From Metabacillus_B sp050107715 (GTDB taxonomy: Bacteria; Bacillota; Bacilli; Bacillales; Bacillaceae), in the NCBI RefSeq assembly GCF_050107715.1, contig NZ_JBNILN010000011.1:1-64000 (forward strand): 64,000 nt of DNA. The letters run 5' to 3'. The notes below the pieces were generated by a model, which was given only the letters and a program-made list of their open reading frames with translations, made no database searches and was not told the DNA's origin. The position numbers were made by a program, and so were the translations under genes. Below, piece by piece: positions 43,189 to 52,291 of this stretch (the stretch's first letter is position 1; each line of letters starts with the position of its first letter).

Positions 43189-43704
43189 TTGAATACGATT
43201 CGGCATTTACTGGTAGCTTTCCATGATACGGAAGACAGCAAGGAAGCATTATCAGCAGGAATGGCCTTAAGCAAACAGCTCAACGCAGATTTGTCCGTCC
43301 TGCATGTGTCTGAAAATGAAACAGAACCGCCTATGACTTCAGCGTCCACCCAGCCTTTTTTTGCCAACCGGATGAGCGGGGATGGTCTGACTAACTATCC
43401 TGTTCCCCCTGCGGCTGATAGCCGCAGTGCAATAAATGAAGAAGAAAATCATATCCAGAATGACCGTTCAGGCAGAATTACAGCTGAGGTTCAGTCAATC
43501 CTGCAGGAAAACCGGATACCCGGTCAAGTAAAAGTATTAGATGGAAACCCGTCAGATGCGATCATCTCTTATGCAGAAGAAATCGGAGCAGATCTGATTG
43601 TCGTAGGCCACAGAAACATCAGCGGATTCAGAAAACTGATTTCCTCAAGCGTGAGCGATAAAGTCGCAAATGAATCGGTTATTCCGGTTCTGATTGCAAA
43701 GTAA
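43189..43704 (+). CDS. nhaX: Universal stress protein family protein (NhaX-like)
   Basis: About 171 residues with the UspA fold: LLVAFHDTEDSKEALSAGMAL at the N-terminus. The C-terminal ATP loop is VVGHRNISGFRKLISSSVSDKVANE (GxxG...GSVS pattern), then VPVLIAK. The start is uncertain: TTG at 43189 with GGAG/GAGG upstream fits the domain; GTG at 43180 is the alternative. A ~50-residue insertion (SASTQPFF...NDRSGR) sits in the middle. Neighbour of nhaC, as in B. subtilis. Confidence 0.8.
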   Translation: MNTIRHLLVAFHDTEDSKEALSAGMALSKQLNADLSVLHVSENETEPPMTSASTQPFFANRMSGDGLTNYPVPPAADSRSAINEEENHIQNDRSGRITAEVQSILQENRIPGQVKVLDGNPSDAIISYAEEIGADLIVVGHRNISGFRKLISSSVSDKVANESVIPVLIAK

Positions 43705-43717
43705 ATTAGCGAAAATG

Positions 43718-43748
43718 AAAAGAAGCTGGCCCCTTGTCAGCTTCTTTT
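43718..43748 (+). terminator. nhaX: Rho-independent terminator of nhaX
   Basis: AAAAGAAGCTG and CAGCTTCTTTT pair around nine bases, with a T-run on the 3' side. Confidence 0.85.
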
Positions 43749-43969
43749 TCATGCGTCTGAACAGCTTTCATTTTAAAGCACGGGGTTCATCATGGAGGCC
43801 GATGCTGTTGCCGGATAATAATGAAACCATTTTTCCCAGCCGGTATACACTCAGAACTCCTCCTTCAGAGCCGTTTCCTGACTTTTTCAATCGCAGCTGC
43901 TCCTTGCACCAGCCTTCTGACTCCTAATCGGCGCATATCAGTTCCCCTGCATTTTCCCCATGCCCGGCA

Positions 43970-43997
43970 TTGACATATAGTGATAGCTTGCTATAAT
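43970..43997 (+). promoter_or_regulatory. nhaC: Consensus SigA promoter of nhaC
   Basis: TTGACA, 16 bases, TATAAT: both boxes are perfect. Start about 50 bases before the nhaC ATG. Confidence 0.8.
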
Positions 43998-44053
43998 ACT
44001 TTTATGCACAAAAGCACAAAAGCGTTTAAGTAAAAAAGAAGGAGCACGACTTC

Positions 44054-45430
44054 ATGGAAAGGGAAAGCGTTCGATTTAGTACATCTATTATCCTGCTTAC
44101 TGGTATGCTCGGTACGATTTTTACGTGCCTGTTCTTTATAAAAACTGAACCTCATTTGCCGCTTTTTCTTTGCTTAGTTTTTCTCGCTCTATTCGGGACA
44201 GCTAAAGGCACTAAGTGGAAAGATCTTGAACAGGGGATTGCCGGCGGAATTCAGAACGGTATCCAGCCAATCTTAATTCTATCTCTCATCGGGATGCTGA
44301 TTGCGGCCTGGATGTTCAGCGGTACCATTCCTACTGTCATTCATTTTTCACTATCTGTTATTGAGCCTCAATTTCTATTACTAACCGGCTTGATTTGCTG
44401 CATGATTGTGTCCATTCTGGTAGGCAGCAGCTTTACTACGGTCAGTACGGTGGGAGTTGCGCTGATGGGGATTGCGGCGGCTTCTGGAATCCCGCTGGAA
44501 TGGGCAGCAGGAGCCGTTATTTGCGGGGCTTGCTTTGGGGATAAAATGTCTCCTATGTCTGATACAACAAACTTTGCAGCGGGTGTGGCATCTGTTTCCA
44601 TTGTGGAGCATATTCGCCATATGAGTAAAACGACGATTCCGGCCATTTTGATTACAGTGGTCATCTTCTTCATCATGGGCCGCTCTTTGACAATTAATCC
44701 AGCGGGTTCAGGTGAAATGCAGGAAATTATGCGTACCATCGTTTCAACGGTTACGATCGGTTGGTTTACCCTGCTCTCTCCCATTGGGGTCATTATACTG
44801 GCTGTGATGAGAAAGCCTATTATTCCGACCTTGATCTTTGGCATCGCTACGGCAGGGATGACAGGAATTTTTTCCGGTAACGGGGAGTTCGGCCAATTCC
44901 TTGGTGTTCTTCAGAATGGCACAAAATTTGATATTAGCAATGAGCAGGCTGCATCCATCCTCAACCGCGGAGGACTGCAATCGATGATGTGGTCTGTATC
45001 TCTGATCATGATTGCATTTGCCCTTGGGGGATTAATGGATAGGCTCGGTGTAATCCGGGCTTTAATGAACGGGCTGATCCAAAAGGTAAAAACACGCGGC
45101 CAGCTGATTGCTTCTACGGCAGCCTCTTCTGTAAGTGTGAATCTTGCAACCGGGGAACAGTATATGTCCATTCTCATACCCGGGCAGTCTTTAAAGGCAC
45201 TCTATGAAAAACTCAATTATCCCGGCAGATACATGTCACGGACATTGGAGGATGCGGGTACCCTTGTCAATCCGCTCATTCCATGGGGAGTCAGCGGAGC
45301 ATTTTTCGCCCAGTCGCTCGGTGTTGATGTCATTCAATACCTGCCATTTGCGTTCTTTTTGTACCTCTCTCCAATTTTTACAATCGTATTTGGCTTTCTT
45401 CCTGACAGAAAGGAAAAGCTGACCGCGTAG
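44054..45430 (+). CDS. nhaC: Na+/H+ antiporter NhaC
   Basis: 458-residue antiporter with about 11-12 membrane helices, exporting Na+ in exchange for H+. The conserved core ICGACFGDKMSPMSDTTNFAAGVA near residue 160 and the later NRGGLQSMMWSVSLIMIAFALGG near residue 300 are NhaC family landmarks. AGTLVNPLIPWGVSGAF near residue 405 is another. AAGAAGGAG lies before the ATG. Own promoter and terminator, single gene. Confidence 0.93.
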   Translation: MERESVRFSTSIILLTGMLGTIFTCLFFIKTEPHLPLFLCLVFLALFGTAKGTKWKDLEQGIAGGIQNGIQPILILSLIGMLIAAWMFSGTIPTVIHFSLSVIEPQFLLLTGLICCMIVSILVGSSFTTVSTVGVALMGIAAASGIPLEWAAGAVICGACFGDKMSPMSDTTNFAAGVASVSIVEHIRHMSKTTIPAILITVVIFFIMGRSLTINPAGSGEMQEIMRTIVSTVTIGWFTLLSPIGVIILAVMRKPIIPTLIFGIATAGMTGIFSGNGEFGQFLGVLQNGTKFDISNEQAASILNRGGLQSMMWSVSLIMIAFALGGLMDRLGVIRALMNGLIQKVKTRGQLIASTAASSVSVNLATGEQYMSILIPGQSLKALYEKLNYPGRYMSRTLEDAGTLVNPLIPWGVSGAFFAQSLGVDVIQYLPFAFFLYLSPIFTIVFGFLPDRKEKLTA

Positions 45431-45431
45431 C

Positions 45432-45469
45432 AAAAAGAGAAGCATGCCAAACTGGCTGCTTCTCTTTTT
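45432..45469 (+). terminator. nhaC: Rho-independent terminator of nhaC
   Basis: AAAAAGAGAAGCA and TGCTTCTCTTTTT pair perfectly around twelve bases. Confidence 0.9.
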
Positions 45470-45477
45470 GGCTGGAT

Positions 45478-45625
45478 TTGTAAATGCAGCGTGTTGTTTT
45501 CACCCCTGTTGTTTAGAGGGAAAGGAGTGAGACCTCGAGCTGTGAGCAGCAGGAAGAGGCTTACCGCCCCCCATTGGAAAAGCAAACGCCTGCCAGCTGA
45601 TCACCAGCCAAGTTAACAGAGGTTT
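45478..45625. repeat. Copy of the dispersed palindromic intergenic repeat
   Basis: TGTTGTTTTCACCCCTGTTG at the left and GATCACCAGCCAAGTTAACAGA at the right match the outer arms of the copy at 40548-40730. The centre AAAGGAGTGAGACC...GAAGAGGCTTACCGCC matches its core. It sits between the nhaC terminator and the ABC permease gene. Confidence 0.6.
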
Positions 45626-45710
45626 TTTGTTATGGAGAGATCGAAAATACAAGGCTGGTGAAAGCTGCTCCTGAAAAATGATAGGCAGCCAGAACACCGC
45701 CGTTTCCCCA

Positions 45711-46700
45711 TCAGTAAACATCTTTTCCAGTAAACAGAAAGAAGGAAACCAATAGGCCTGCTATAGCCCAAACCGAAAGCACAGCCATTGAAAAACCCAG
45801 CGTCATCCCTTCTATCGGCGGAGCCATGCCGCTAATGTAATCCGTAAGCTTCAGGTTTACCATAAACAAATACTTAGCTGAGTCCCAGGATGCAACCATA
45901 TTGGCCAGGATTGCTCCTGCAATCAGAGAAGCGAGCATCACACCCATGACCGATGCCGTACTTTTCATTAAAGCGGAAAGAGCAAAGGTTAGCGTACCGA
46001 CGACGGCTGCTACAAACCATACCAGGCCGAAATCCATCAGAATATACTGCCAAAGGCTCATCATTTGGACATTGCTAGTATTCAGCTCGCTTCCTTCAAC
46101 CGCAAATCCCGTTAACACAGGCACGTCCCAGCCGCTATAGCCTAATGCAATCCCTGAAACGAGATACGTAATCACCCCAACGGAGAGAACAATAAAGGAA
46201 ATGGCCAGGAGCAGCGTCACATATTTACTTAATAGGATTTTCCATCGTTTAATCGGCCTCGTCAATAACAGCTTAATGGTTCCATTTGTATGCTCTGATG
46301 AAACGATATCGCTTGCGATGACCATTACCATCAGGGGCAAAAGCAGATCAATGGAGTTCTCTGCAAAAGTTTTCATAAAAGTTGGGGCTCCAGGTGCATT
46401 AGGGTTAATATCGCGATCCAGGTAGTATTGCTGCTGATTAACGCGAATTTGGAGGAATTCCTTCCACTCTCCCGAAATCCCCCCCGAACTCAGCCTGTTC
46501 TGCGTGTTGATGATCTCCTGCTGCACCTGTGTCCGCCAATCCTCTGTCCCTGCTTCTTTTACGGCTTCTTCATGCTGCTTGACCTGAGCATATGTAAAAA
46601 GGCCTGCCAGTACAGCGATTATTCCCATTATAATAAACAGCCGCTTTTTCCGGACAATCTTGATCATTTCATTGTAAATAAGATTAATCAATGGTTTCAC
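45711..46700 (-). CDS. ABC transporter permease, ABC-2 type (YhcI-like)
   Basis: 329 residues with an N-terminal helix (RLFIIMGIIAVLAGLFTYA), a ~90-residue external domain, and five further membrane helices. ASDIVSSEHTNGTIKLLLTRPIKRW near residue 135 is the ABC-2 coupling motif seen in bacitracin/lantibiotic-type exporters. The GTG start overlaps the end of the ATPase gene by 17 bases. With the ATPase it forms an exporter of unknown, possibly antimicrobial, substrate. Confidence 0.82.
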   Translation of the reverse strand: MKPLINLIYNEMIKIVRKKRLFIIMGIIAVLAGLFTYAQVKQHEEAVKEAGTEDWRTQVQQEIINTQNRLSSGGISGEWKEFLQIRVNQQQYYLDRDINPNAPGAPTFMKTFAENSIDLLLPLMVMVIASDIVSSEHTNGTIKLLLTRPIKRWKILLSKYVTLLLAISFIVLSVGVITYLVSGIALGYSGWDVPVLTGFAVEGSELNTSNVQMMSLWQYILMDFGLVWFVAAVVGTLTFALSALMKSTASVMGVMLASLIAGAILANMVASWDSAKYLFMVNLKLTDYISGMAPPIEGMTLGFSMAVLSVWAIAGLLVSFFLFTGKDVY

Positions 46701-47598
46701 CTTCCGTCAATTCGATAAAGAGATCCTCGAGTGTCGGAAGCTTCACTTCAATCCCCTTCACCCTAACTCCTTCATGAACAAGCTTTTCATTCCACTGATC
46801 AATCCGGTTTTCATCGTTTGCTGTAATAAGTCCATGGATATTCTCTGAAAGGATGGCGGTTTCTTGCTCCAGAATTTTCTTGGCTCTCTCTTGAGGATCC
46901 ACATTCCATATCACCCTTTCCTTTTCAGTCAGCAAAGAAGACACGGCATCAATGCGCAGGATGGTTCCTTTCGACATAATGGCAACCCGGTCGCACATTA
47001 ATTGGATCTCACTGAGCAGATGGGAGGAAACAAGAACCGTCAAGCCTTCCTTCTCTGCAAGGTAGCGGATAAATTCCCGCATTTCCCGAATCCCCATCGG
47101 ATCCAGACCATTAGTCGGTTCATCGAGAATCAGCACCTTTGGACTGCTGAGCAGCGCCTGAGCAATTCCAAGCCTCTGTTTCATTCCAAGCGAATATGTA
47201 CTGACCCGGTCATCTATACGGTGTTCAAGTCTCACGAGGCGAACGACTTCCCCGATTCTCTGTTTTGACACACCTGGAAGCATGCGGCGAAAATAATCAA
47301 GATTCTCCCGTCCGCTTAAGTAAGAATAGAGCTCTGGGTTCTCCACAATGCAGCCGATATTGCGGATTGCCTTTGTGAAATGCTTTTCCAGATCATACCC
47401 GCAAATGGAGATCCTGCCGGAAGTGGGCTTTATCAAACCGACAAGCATGCGGATCGTTGTGGTTTTGCCTGCGCCGTTCGGTCCCAGAAAACCAAATACC
47501 TCTCCTTTTTGCAGCTCAAAATCGAGACCTTTAATAATCTCCTTTTTTTTGATCCTTTTTTTCAGACCGCTCACAGACAGCGTTACATCCTTCATCAT
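46684..47598 (-). CDS. ABC transporter ATP-binding protein (BcrA/YhcH-like)
   Basis: 304 residues. Walker A GPNGAGKTTTIRML near residue 40, signature YSLGMKQRLGIAQAL near residue 135, Walker B VLILDEPTNGLDPMG near residue 155, H-loop VLVSSHLLSE. A ~90-residue C-terminal extension ends in PTLEDLFIELTEGE, typical of drug-exporter ATPases. Its start overlaps the stop of the SGNH hydrolase gene (ATGA), so three genes form one operon. Confidence 0.9.
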   Translation of the reverse strand: MMKDVTLSVSGLKKRIKKKEIIKGLDFELQKGEVFGFLGPNGAGKTTTIRMLVGLIKPTSGRISICGYDLEKHFTKAIRNIGCIVENPELYSYLSGRENLDYFRRMLPGVSKQRIGEVVRLVRLEHRIDDRVSTYSLGMKQRLGIAQALLSSPKVLILDEPTNGLDPMGIREMREFIRYLAEKEGLTVLVSSHLLSEIQLMCDRVAIMSKGTILRIDAVSSLLTEKERVIWNVDPQERAKKILEQETAILSENIHGLITANDENRIDQWNEKLVHEGVRVKGIEVKLPTLEDLFIELTEGETID

Positions 47599-48398
47599 TG
47601 CTCCTCCCCTCCCCCGCTGAATAGGATGAGCGAAGCCAGGCGCTCCCCTATTAGCTGATAGCCCTCACTGTTCGGGTGAAATTTATCGCTGTACAAATAG
47701 TCATTCACATTTTGTTCAAACAAATCGAAGGTGGGGACCACAATGGTCTTTTTATACTTGGCTGCTTCTTCTGCTGTGTAAAAATTCCACTCCCGGACGA
47801 TACCGGAAGTTGTCTTGCTGTTTGAAAGATCATTGAACGGATTGTAAAGGCCGATATAGTAAACGGCTGCTTGGGGGTTTACCGAGCGGATTTGCTGAAA
47901 AATACTTCCGAGCCTTTCTAGAAAAGCTGCTCTCGTATTTTTGATGGATTCATCCGATAAATCCTCCATCACCTGTCCGCCTGCGAATAAATCGTTTCCT
48001 CCGATTGTCATAATGACGGCATCCGCCTTGCTGAGCTGACGCTGAATTTCCGGCTGATTCAGCTGCTTTTCAAGCTGAACGGAGGTCTGGCCGCTGATGG
48101 AGAGGTTTGTGAGCTGCAGCTTCTGCTCTGTCCTGTCCCGCAGCTGGCCTATTGCATAACCGGCATAGCCTTTCCCGCTTTCATCCCCTATTCCTCTAGT
48201 GAGGGAATCACCCAAGCCGACTATGTTGTATTCCTCATCCTTCTTCTGAGGGTTTTCGAGCTCAGCCTTCTTAGAGACAGCGGGAGGAGGAGCTTCTCTA
48301 TTTTGAAAAAACTGGCTATTAATCGTAAACGCTAAACTTCCCATCCATAATAGTCCTGCTGCAAGAGAAATAACCGCCATTATTTTTACACTCTTCAT
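47595..48398 (-). CDS. SGNH/GDSL hydrolase, membrane-anchored
   Basis: About 267 residues with an N-terminal hydrophobic anchor (IMAVISLAAGLLWMGSLAF) and then an extracellular SGNH esterase. Block I is VGLGDSLTRG near residue 60 (Ser), block II LSISGQTS (Gly), block III IGGNDLF (Asn), and block V DKFHPNSEGY (Asp/His). All catalytic residues are present. Likely deacylates a cell-wall or lipid substrate outside the membrane. The ATG at 48398 is uncertain; an upstream GTG is possible. Confidence 0.85.
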   Translation of the reverse strand: MKSVKIMAVISLAAGLLWMGSLAFTINSQFFQNREAPPPAVSKKAELENPQKKDEEYNIVGLGDSLTRGIGDESGKGYAGYAIGQLRDRTEQKLQLTNLSISGQTSVQLEKQLNQPEIQRQLSKADAVIMTIGGNDLFAGGQVMEDLSDESIKNTRAAFLERLGSIFQQIRSVNPQAAVYYIGLYNPFNDLSNSKTTSGIVREWNFYTAEEAAKYKKTIVVPTFDLFEQNVNDYLYSDKFHPNSEGYQLIGERLASLILFSGGGEEQ

Positions 48399-48551
48399 AG
48401 GAATTGTAGGCACCTTTCGTCAAATTTCTGATAGTTCCATTGTACCTTTATCACTTATGGAATGCTTCTTTGAGTGCTTTCTCCGGATAACCTGATTGAA
48501 GCGGAAGCCGGGAGATTCCCCGGGAAGCTGCATTGAAAAAATCGAGGAATA

Positions 48552-48597
48552 AAAAAACAACCCGGATATCACTCTTACAGCGAGCAACTGCGGGTTG
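48552..48597 (-). terminator. dat: Rho-independent terminator of dat
   Basis: Minus-strand CAACCCG and CGGGTTG around a long 26-base loop, followed by TTTTTTT. Located about 75 bases after the dat stop. Confidence 0.65.
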
Positions 48598-48672
48598 TAA
48601 ATGAGGATGTTTCCTATCAATGCAGCTTTTTTGACATCAGACTTCAGGACATTATAAAACGCTGTCCCTGTT

Positions 48673-49509
48673 TTAGTCCGTCAAAAGCTCCCGGAACGCT
48701 TTTTGAATTAGTAACGTAATCGGGCCGGGCCTGCCTTCGCTGTATGACCTGTCATCAATTTTGACCACAGGCATCACCTCAATGGTTGTCGAGGAGATAA
48801 ACACTTCGTCATATTGCCCAAGCTCAGATGCCATGATTTCTTTTTCCACTGTATCCACACCTGCATTTTGGCATGCTTCCATAATTTTCAGCCGCGTGAT
48901 GCCATTCAGTATGAAATGGTTTGCAGGGTGGGTATAGACCGTTCCATCCTTGACGGCATAAAAATTGGTGGAGCTGCCTTCTGTGACAACACCATCCCTT
49001 ACAAAAATGGTCTCATACTTCCCTGCGTCCGCCGCTGCCTGTTTAGCCATGACATTCCCCAGAAGATTCAGGCTTTTAATATCACAGCGTTTCCAGCGGA
49101 TATCTTCCGCTGTCATCACTTCAACGCCTGATTTCTGCAGCTCCGCCGGACGTTTGGATGGAATTGGATAAGCGGCCAGCTGGGCTGAAACATCAGATCC
49201 TGGAAAAAGATGATTCCTTGCACTGACACCTCTCGTCACTTGCATATAGATGCCGCCATCCCGCACCTGATTGACCGAGACCAATTCCCTGATTCGATTT
49301 TTAAGCGTCTCTAACTCATAAGGCAGTGAGATTTTGAGCTCCCCCGCGCTTCTTTTTAACCTCTCCAAATGCTCATCGATTGTAAAAACTTCTCCATTGT
49401 AAACGCGGATGACTTCATACACCCCGTCACCGAATTGATAGCCTCTGTCTTCAATATCTACTTTCGCCTGCTCTCTATCAATCAGTTCATCATTCATTAA
49501 AATTTTCAT
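48673..49509 (-). CDS. dat: D-alanine aminotransferase (D-amino-acid transaminase)
   Basis: 278-residue PLP enzyme of fold type IV that interconverts D-alanine and D-glutamate with their keto acids, supplying D-glutamate for peptidoglycan. The PLP lysine is in RCDIKSLNLLGNV near residue 145, the PLP-nitrogen Glu in VVTEGSSTNFY near residue 177, and the N-terminal DRGYQFGDGVYEVIRVY motif is typical. Length and position match YheM of B. subtilis. GAGGTGCTCT precedes the ATG. Confidence 0.94.
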   Translation of the reverse strand: MKILMNDELIDREQAKVDIEDRGYQFGDGVYEVIRVYNGEVFTIDEHLERLKRSAGELKISLPYELETLKNRIRELVSVNQVRDGGIYMQVTRGVSARNHLFPGSDVSAQLAAYPIPSKRPAELQKSGVEVMTAEDIRWKRCDIKSLNLLGNVMAKQAAADAGKYETIFVRDGVVTEGSSTNFYAVKDGTVYTHPANHFILNGITRLKIMEACQNAGVDTVEKEIMASELGQYDEVFISSTTIEVMPVVKIDDRSYSEGRPGPITLLIQKAFRELLTD

Positions 49510-49618
49510 AGAGCACCTCGGAATGTATAGGATTTGTACTTATCATTACATATGGCCTGACTGGCCCTTGTCAAGACTATCCCGGCAAATAAAAAAGAAT
49601 ATTTTTGAGGGTTATCAG

Positions 49619-49645
49619 TTGTAATTCATATTCTTGTCCTATAAT
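49619..49645 (+). promoter_or_regulatory. Promoter of the nrd operon
   Basis: TATAAT at 49640-49645 is clear. The -35 is weak (TTGTAA, 15 bases upstream). The NrdR boxes lie directly downstream, where binding would block initiation. Confidence 0.5.
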
Positions 49646-49661
49646 ATGTATCTATACCCAA

Positions 49662-49708
49662 ACACAACATATAGAAGTTTCCGAAAATAAAAGCCACTAT
49701 ATATTGAT
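49662..49708 (+). promoter_or_regulatory. Tandem NrdR boxes
   Basis: ACACAACATATAGAAG (49662-49677) and GCCACTATATATTGAT (49693-49708) each resemble the NrdR consensus ACACWATATMTWGTGT. They are offset by 31 bases, three helical turns, the spacing expected for NrdR. Repression by ATP/dATP-loaded NrdR is known for the family. Confidence 0.65.
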
Positions 49709-49714
49709 TATATT

Positions 49715-49880
49715 CCGCAGCAAACGGTGCTAATAAGCTTAAAAGGGAATCCGGTAAAATTCCGGAACTGTCCCCGCAACTGTAAGTGTGACGAAATGGG
49801 CAAACCACTGTACGATATCGTACGGGAAGGGCTCAAAGTAGGAGAAAGCACAAGTCAGGAGACCTGCCGATGCTGTATAT
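49715..49880 (+). ncRNA. Cobalamin (B12) riboswitch
   Basis: It carries GGTGC at 49726, AAAAGGGAATCCGGT at 49741-49755, the B12 box CTGTCCCCGCAACTGTAAG at about 49769-49787, and the closing element GTCAGGAGACCTGCC at 49854-49868. The B12 box and the closing GAC/CTGCC are the most conserved parts of the class. A terminator (49953-49988) lies between it and nrdA, so B12 binding should shut off the genes. Confidence 0.92.
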
Positions 49881-49952
49881 GTTTCGCTTTTCCCGGGGAT
49901 TGGGAAGATGAAACGGTGGAAGTAAAAGAATCCTCTTTTATTCTATCGTTTG

Positions 49953-49988
49953 ATCCGCTCAATTGCCAAGAGCGGATTTTTATTTTTC
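49953..49988 (+). terminator. Riboswitch expression-platform terminator
   Basis: ATCCGCTC and GAGCGGAT pair around nine bases and are followed by TTTTTATTTTT, 18 bases before the nrdA start. Confidence 0.85.
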
Positions 49989-50005
49989 CTTGGAGGAGGA
50001 TGGCT

Positions 50006-52279
50006 ATGACTACTGAAACCGTAACGATGATAACAAATGAACAAGGCTTAAAAAGGCCGTTTGACGAGCAAGAATTTACAAAATGGATCAAAAAAACAGG
50101 GGAAGGCTTCCCTGAACTTGATTTAAACTCCTATATAGAGAGAATCATTCATTCCATTTCATCAAGAGATACATATACAGAGAAGCAGGTCAAAAACCTC
50201 TGTATCCTTGAGGGCCTGTCCAACATATCAGAATCTGAGCCGGACTGGACTTACTTTTGCTCCCGCCTGTATTTGGACCAGCTCTATACAGAGGCAGCAA
50301 GAAACCGCGGTTATGACTCCACTGTTCGATATGGATCTTTTCTCGAGCTGATCGATACACTTCACAGCATCGGCATTTATGGCGACTTGATTCCCGATGC
50401 ATACTCAGCAAAGGAAATCTGTGAGCTTGGTGAAGAGATTGATCCGGAACGCGATCTGATTTTCACCTATATTGGTCTCAGGACACTTGCTGACCGCTAC
50501 ATTGCCCGTGACTACAGCAAAAACGTAATGGAGCTCCCTCAGGAACGGTTCATGGTGATTGCGATGACATTGATGGCAAACGAGCCCGCTGAGCACAGAA
50601 TCCATCTTGTGAAAGAAGCGTACTGGGCGCTCAGCAATCTTTATATGACCGTTGCCACCCCTACTCTTTCAAACGCCGGAAAATCTGTGGGACAGCTGTC
50701 CAGCTGCTTTATTGATACGATTGATGACAGCCTGCAGGGGATTTTCGACAGCAACACCGATATTGCAAACCTTTCGAAAAGCGGGGGCGGAATTGGTGTC
50801 TATCTTGGCAAGATCCGCAGCCGGGGCAGTGATATACGCGGATTCAAGGGGGTTTCCTCAGGTGTGCTCCCTTGGATGAAGCAGCTCAACAATACAGCGG
50901 TCAGCGTAGATCAGCTCGGCCAAAGAAAAGGCGCGATTGCGGTCTACCTGGATGTTTGGCACAAAGACATCTTTTCTTTTCTCGATTCAAAACTGAACAA
51001 TGGGGACGAACGCCTCCGAACCCATGATTTGTTCACAGGTGTCTGTCTTCCCGATTTATTTATGGAACAGGTAGAAGAGCGCGGCGACTGGTATTTGTTC
51101 GATCCTCATGAAGTGAGAAAAACACTTGGCTACAGTCTTGAAGATTACTTTGACGAGAAAAAAGGCAGCGGCAGCTTCCGGGAAAAGTATTGGGAGTGCG
51201 TCCGCCACCCTGACCTGGCCAAAGAGAAAGTTCCTGCAATCGATATTATGAAGCGGATCATGATCAGCCAGCTGGAATCCGGAACACCGTTTATGTTCTA
51301 CCGGGACGAAGTGAACCGGATGAACGCGAACGCACACGCCGGAATGGTATACTGCACCAATCTTTGTACAGAAATAACCCAAAACCAAAGTGCCACGACG
51401 ATGGACGAACAATATACCGAGGATGGAAAAATCATCACCGTAAAAACACCAGGCGATTTCGTTGTCTGCAATCTTTCCTCCATCAGCCTGGCTAAAGCCG
51501 TGAGAGAGGATGTGCTCGAACGCCTCATCCCGATTCAGGTCAGGATGCTTGATAACGTAATTGATCTAAATGACATTCCGGTTCTGCAGGCAAAGCTTAC
51601 AAATTCCAAATACCGTGCCATCGGCCTTGGAACCTTCGGCTGGCATCACCTTCTTGCCCTTGAAGGCATTAAGTGGGAAAGCGGGGAAGCGGTGCAGTAC
51701 GCTGATAAGCTCTATGAAAAAATCTCCTTTTTAACCATTCAGGCGAGCTCGGAGCTGGCAAAGGAAAAAGGCTCTTATCCAGCCTTTGAAGGATCCGGCT
51801 GGGAAACCGGCACGTATTTTGACGCCCGCGGCTACCGATCAGACCAATGGCAGGAGCTTCAGCAGCAAATCGCTGAAAACGGCATGCGGAACGGCTATTT
51901 GATGGCCGTCGCACCGAACGCGTCCACATCCATTATTGCGGGCAGCACGGCAAGCATCGATCCAATTTTCCAGAAGGTCTATTCGGAAGAAAAGAAAGAC
52001 TATAAGATTCCTGTAACAGCCCCTGATTTGAGTCCTGAAACGACCTGGTATTATAAATCCGCTTATTTCACGGATCAGCATTGGAGCATAGAGCAAAATG
52101 CGGCGAGACAGCGCCATATCGACCAATCAATCTCGTTTAATTTTTACGTTCTGAACACAATCAAAGCAAAGGAACTGCTTGATCTTCATATGAGCGCTTG
52201 GAAGGCCGGGCTGAAAACGACGTATTACGTCCGGTCCACTTCCAGTCTCATCGAAGACTGCGATTCCTGCGCGAGCTAG
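50006..52279 (+). CDS. nrdA: Class I ribonucleoside-diphosphate reductase, alpha subunit
   Basis: 757 residues. The substrate-radical site is YCTNLCTEI near residue 450 (Asn, Cys, Glu). The redox cysteine pair is QLSSCF near residue 230 and VCNLSSI near residue 490. The fingerprint APNASTSIIAGSTASIDPIF lies near residue 635, and the C-terminal shuttle is CDSC. The first 90 residues resemble a reduced ATP-cone. The start at 50006 follows GGAGG by 9; an ATG six bases earlier is too close. It reduces ribonucleotides with NrdB and needs no B12, yet lies under a B12 riboswitch. Confidence 0.93.
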   Translation: MTTETVTMITNEQGLKRPFDEQEFTKWIKKTGEGFPELDLNSYIERIIHSISSRDTYTEKQVKNLCILEGLSNISESEPDWTYFCSRLYLDQLYTEAARNRGYDSTVRYGSFLELIDTLHSIGIYGDLIPDAYSAKEICELGEEIDPERDLIFTYIGLRTLADRYIARDYSKNVMELPQERFMVIAMTLMANEPAEHRIHLVKEAYWALSNLYMTVATPTLSNAGKSVGQLSSCFIDTIDDSLQGIFDSNTDIANLSKSGGGIGVYLGKIRSRGSDIRGFKGVSSGVLPWMKQLNNTAVSVDQLGQRKGAIAVYLDVWHKDIFSFLDSKLNNGDERLRTHDLFTGVCLPDLFMEQVEERGDWYLFDPHEVRKTLGYSLEDYFDEKKGSGSFREKYWECVRHPDLAKEKVPAIDIMKRIMISQLESGTPFMFYRDEVNRMNANAHAGMVYCTNLCTEITQNQSATTMDEQYTEDGKIITVKTPGDFVVCNLSSISLAKAVREDVLERLIPIQVRMLDNVIDLNDIPVLQAKLTNSKYRAIGLGTFGWHHLLALEGIKWESGEAVQYADKLYEKISFLTIQASSELAKEKGSYPAFEGSGWETGTYFDARGYRSDQWQELQQQIAENGMRNGYLMAVAPNASTSIIAGSTASIDPIFQKVYSEEKKDYKIPVTAPDLSPETTWYYKSAYFTDQHWSIEQNAARQRHIDQSISFNFYVLNTIKAKELLDLHMSAWKAGLKTTYYVRSTSSLIEDCDSCAS

Positions 52280-52291
52280 GAGGAGAAACAG

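Larger units (their letters stand above)
43705..44053. other. nhaX-nhaC intergenic region
   Basis: Holds the nhaX terminator (43718-43748) and the nhaC promoter (43970-43997). No gene is seen in between. Confidence 0.6.

Noticed and set aside
43011..43367. 119-residue N-terminal extension of the penicillin-binding protein
   Set aside because: The membrane anchor starts at the ATG at 43010, which has a ribosome binding site; the extension is antisense to the nhaX start region.
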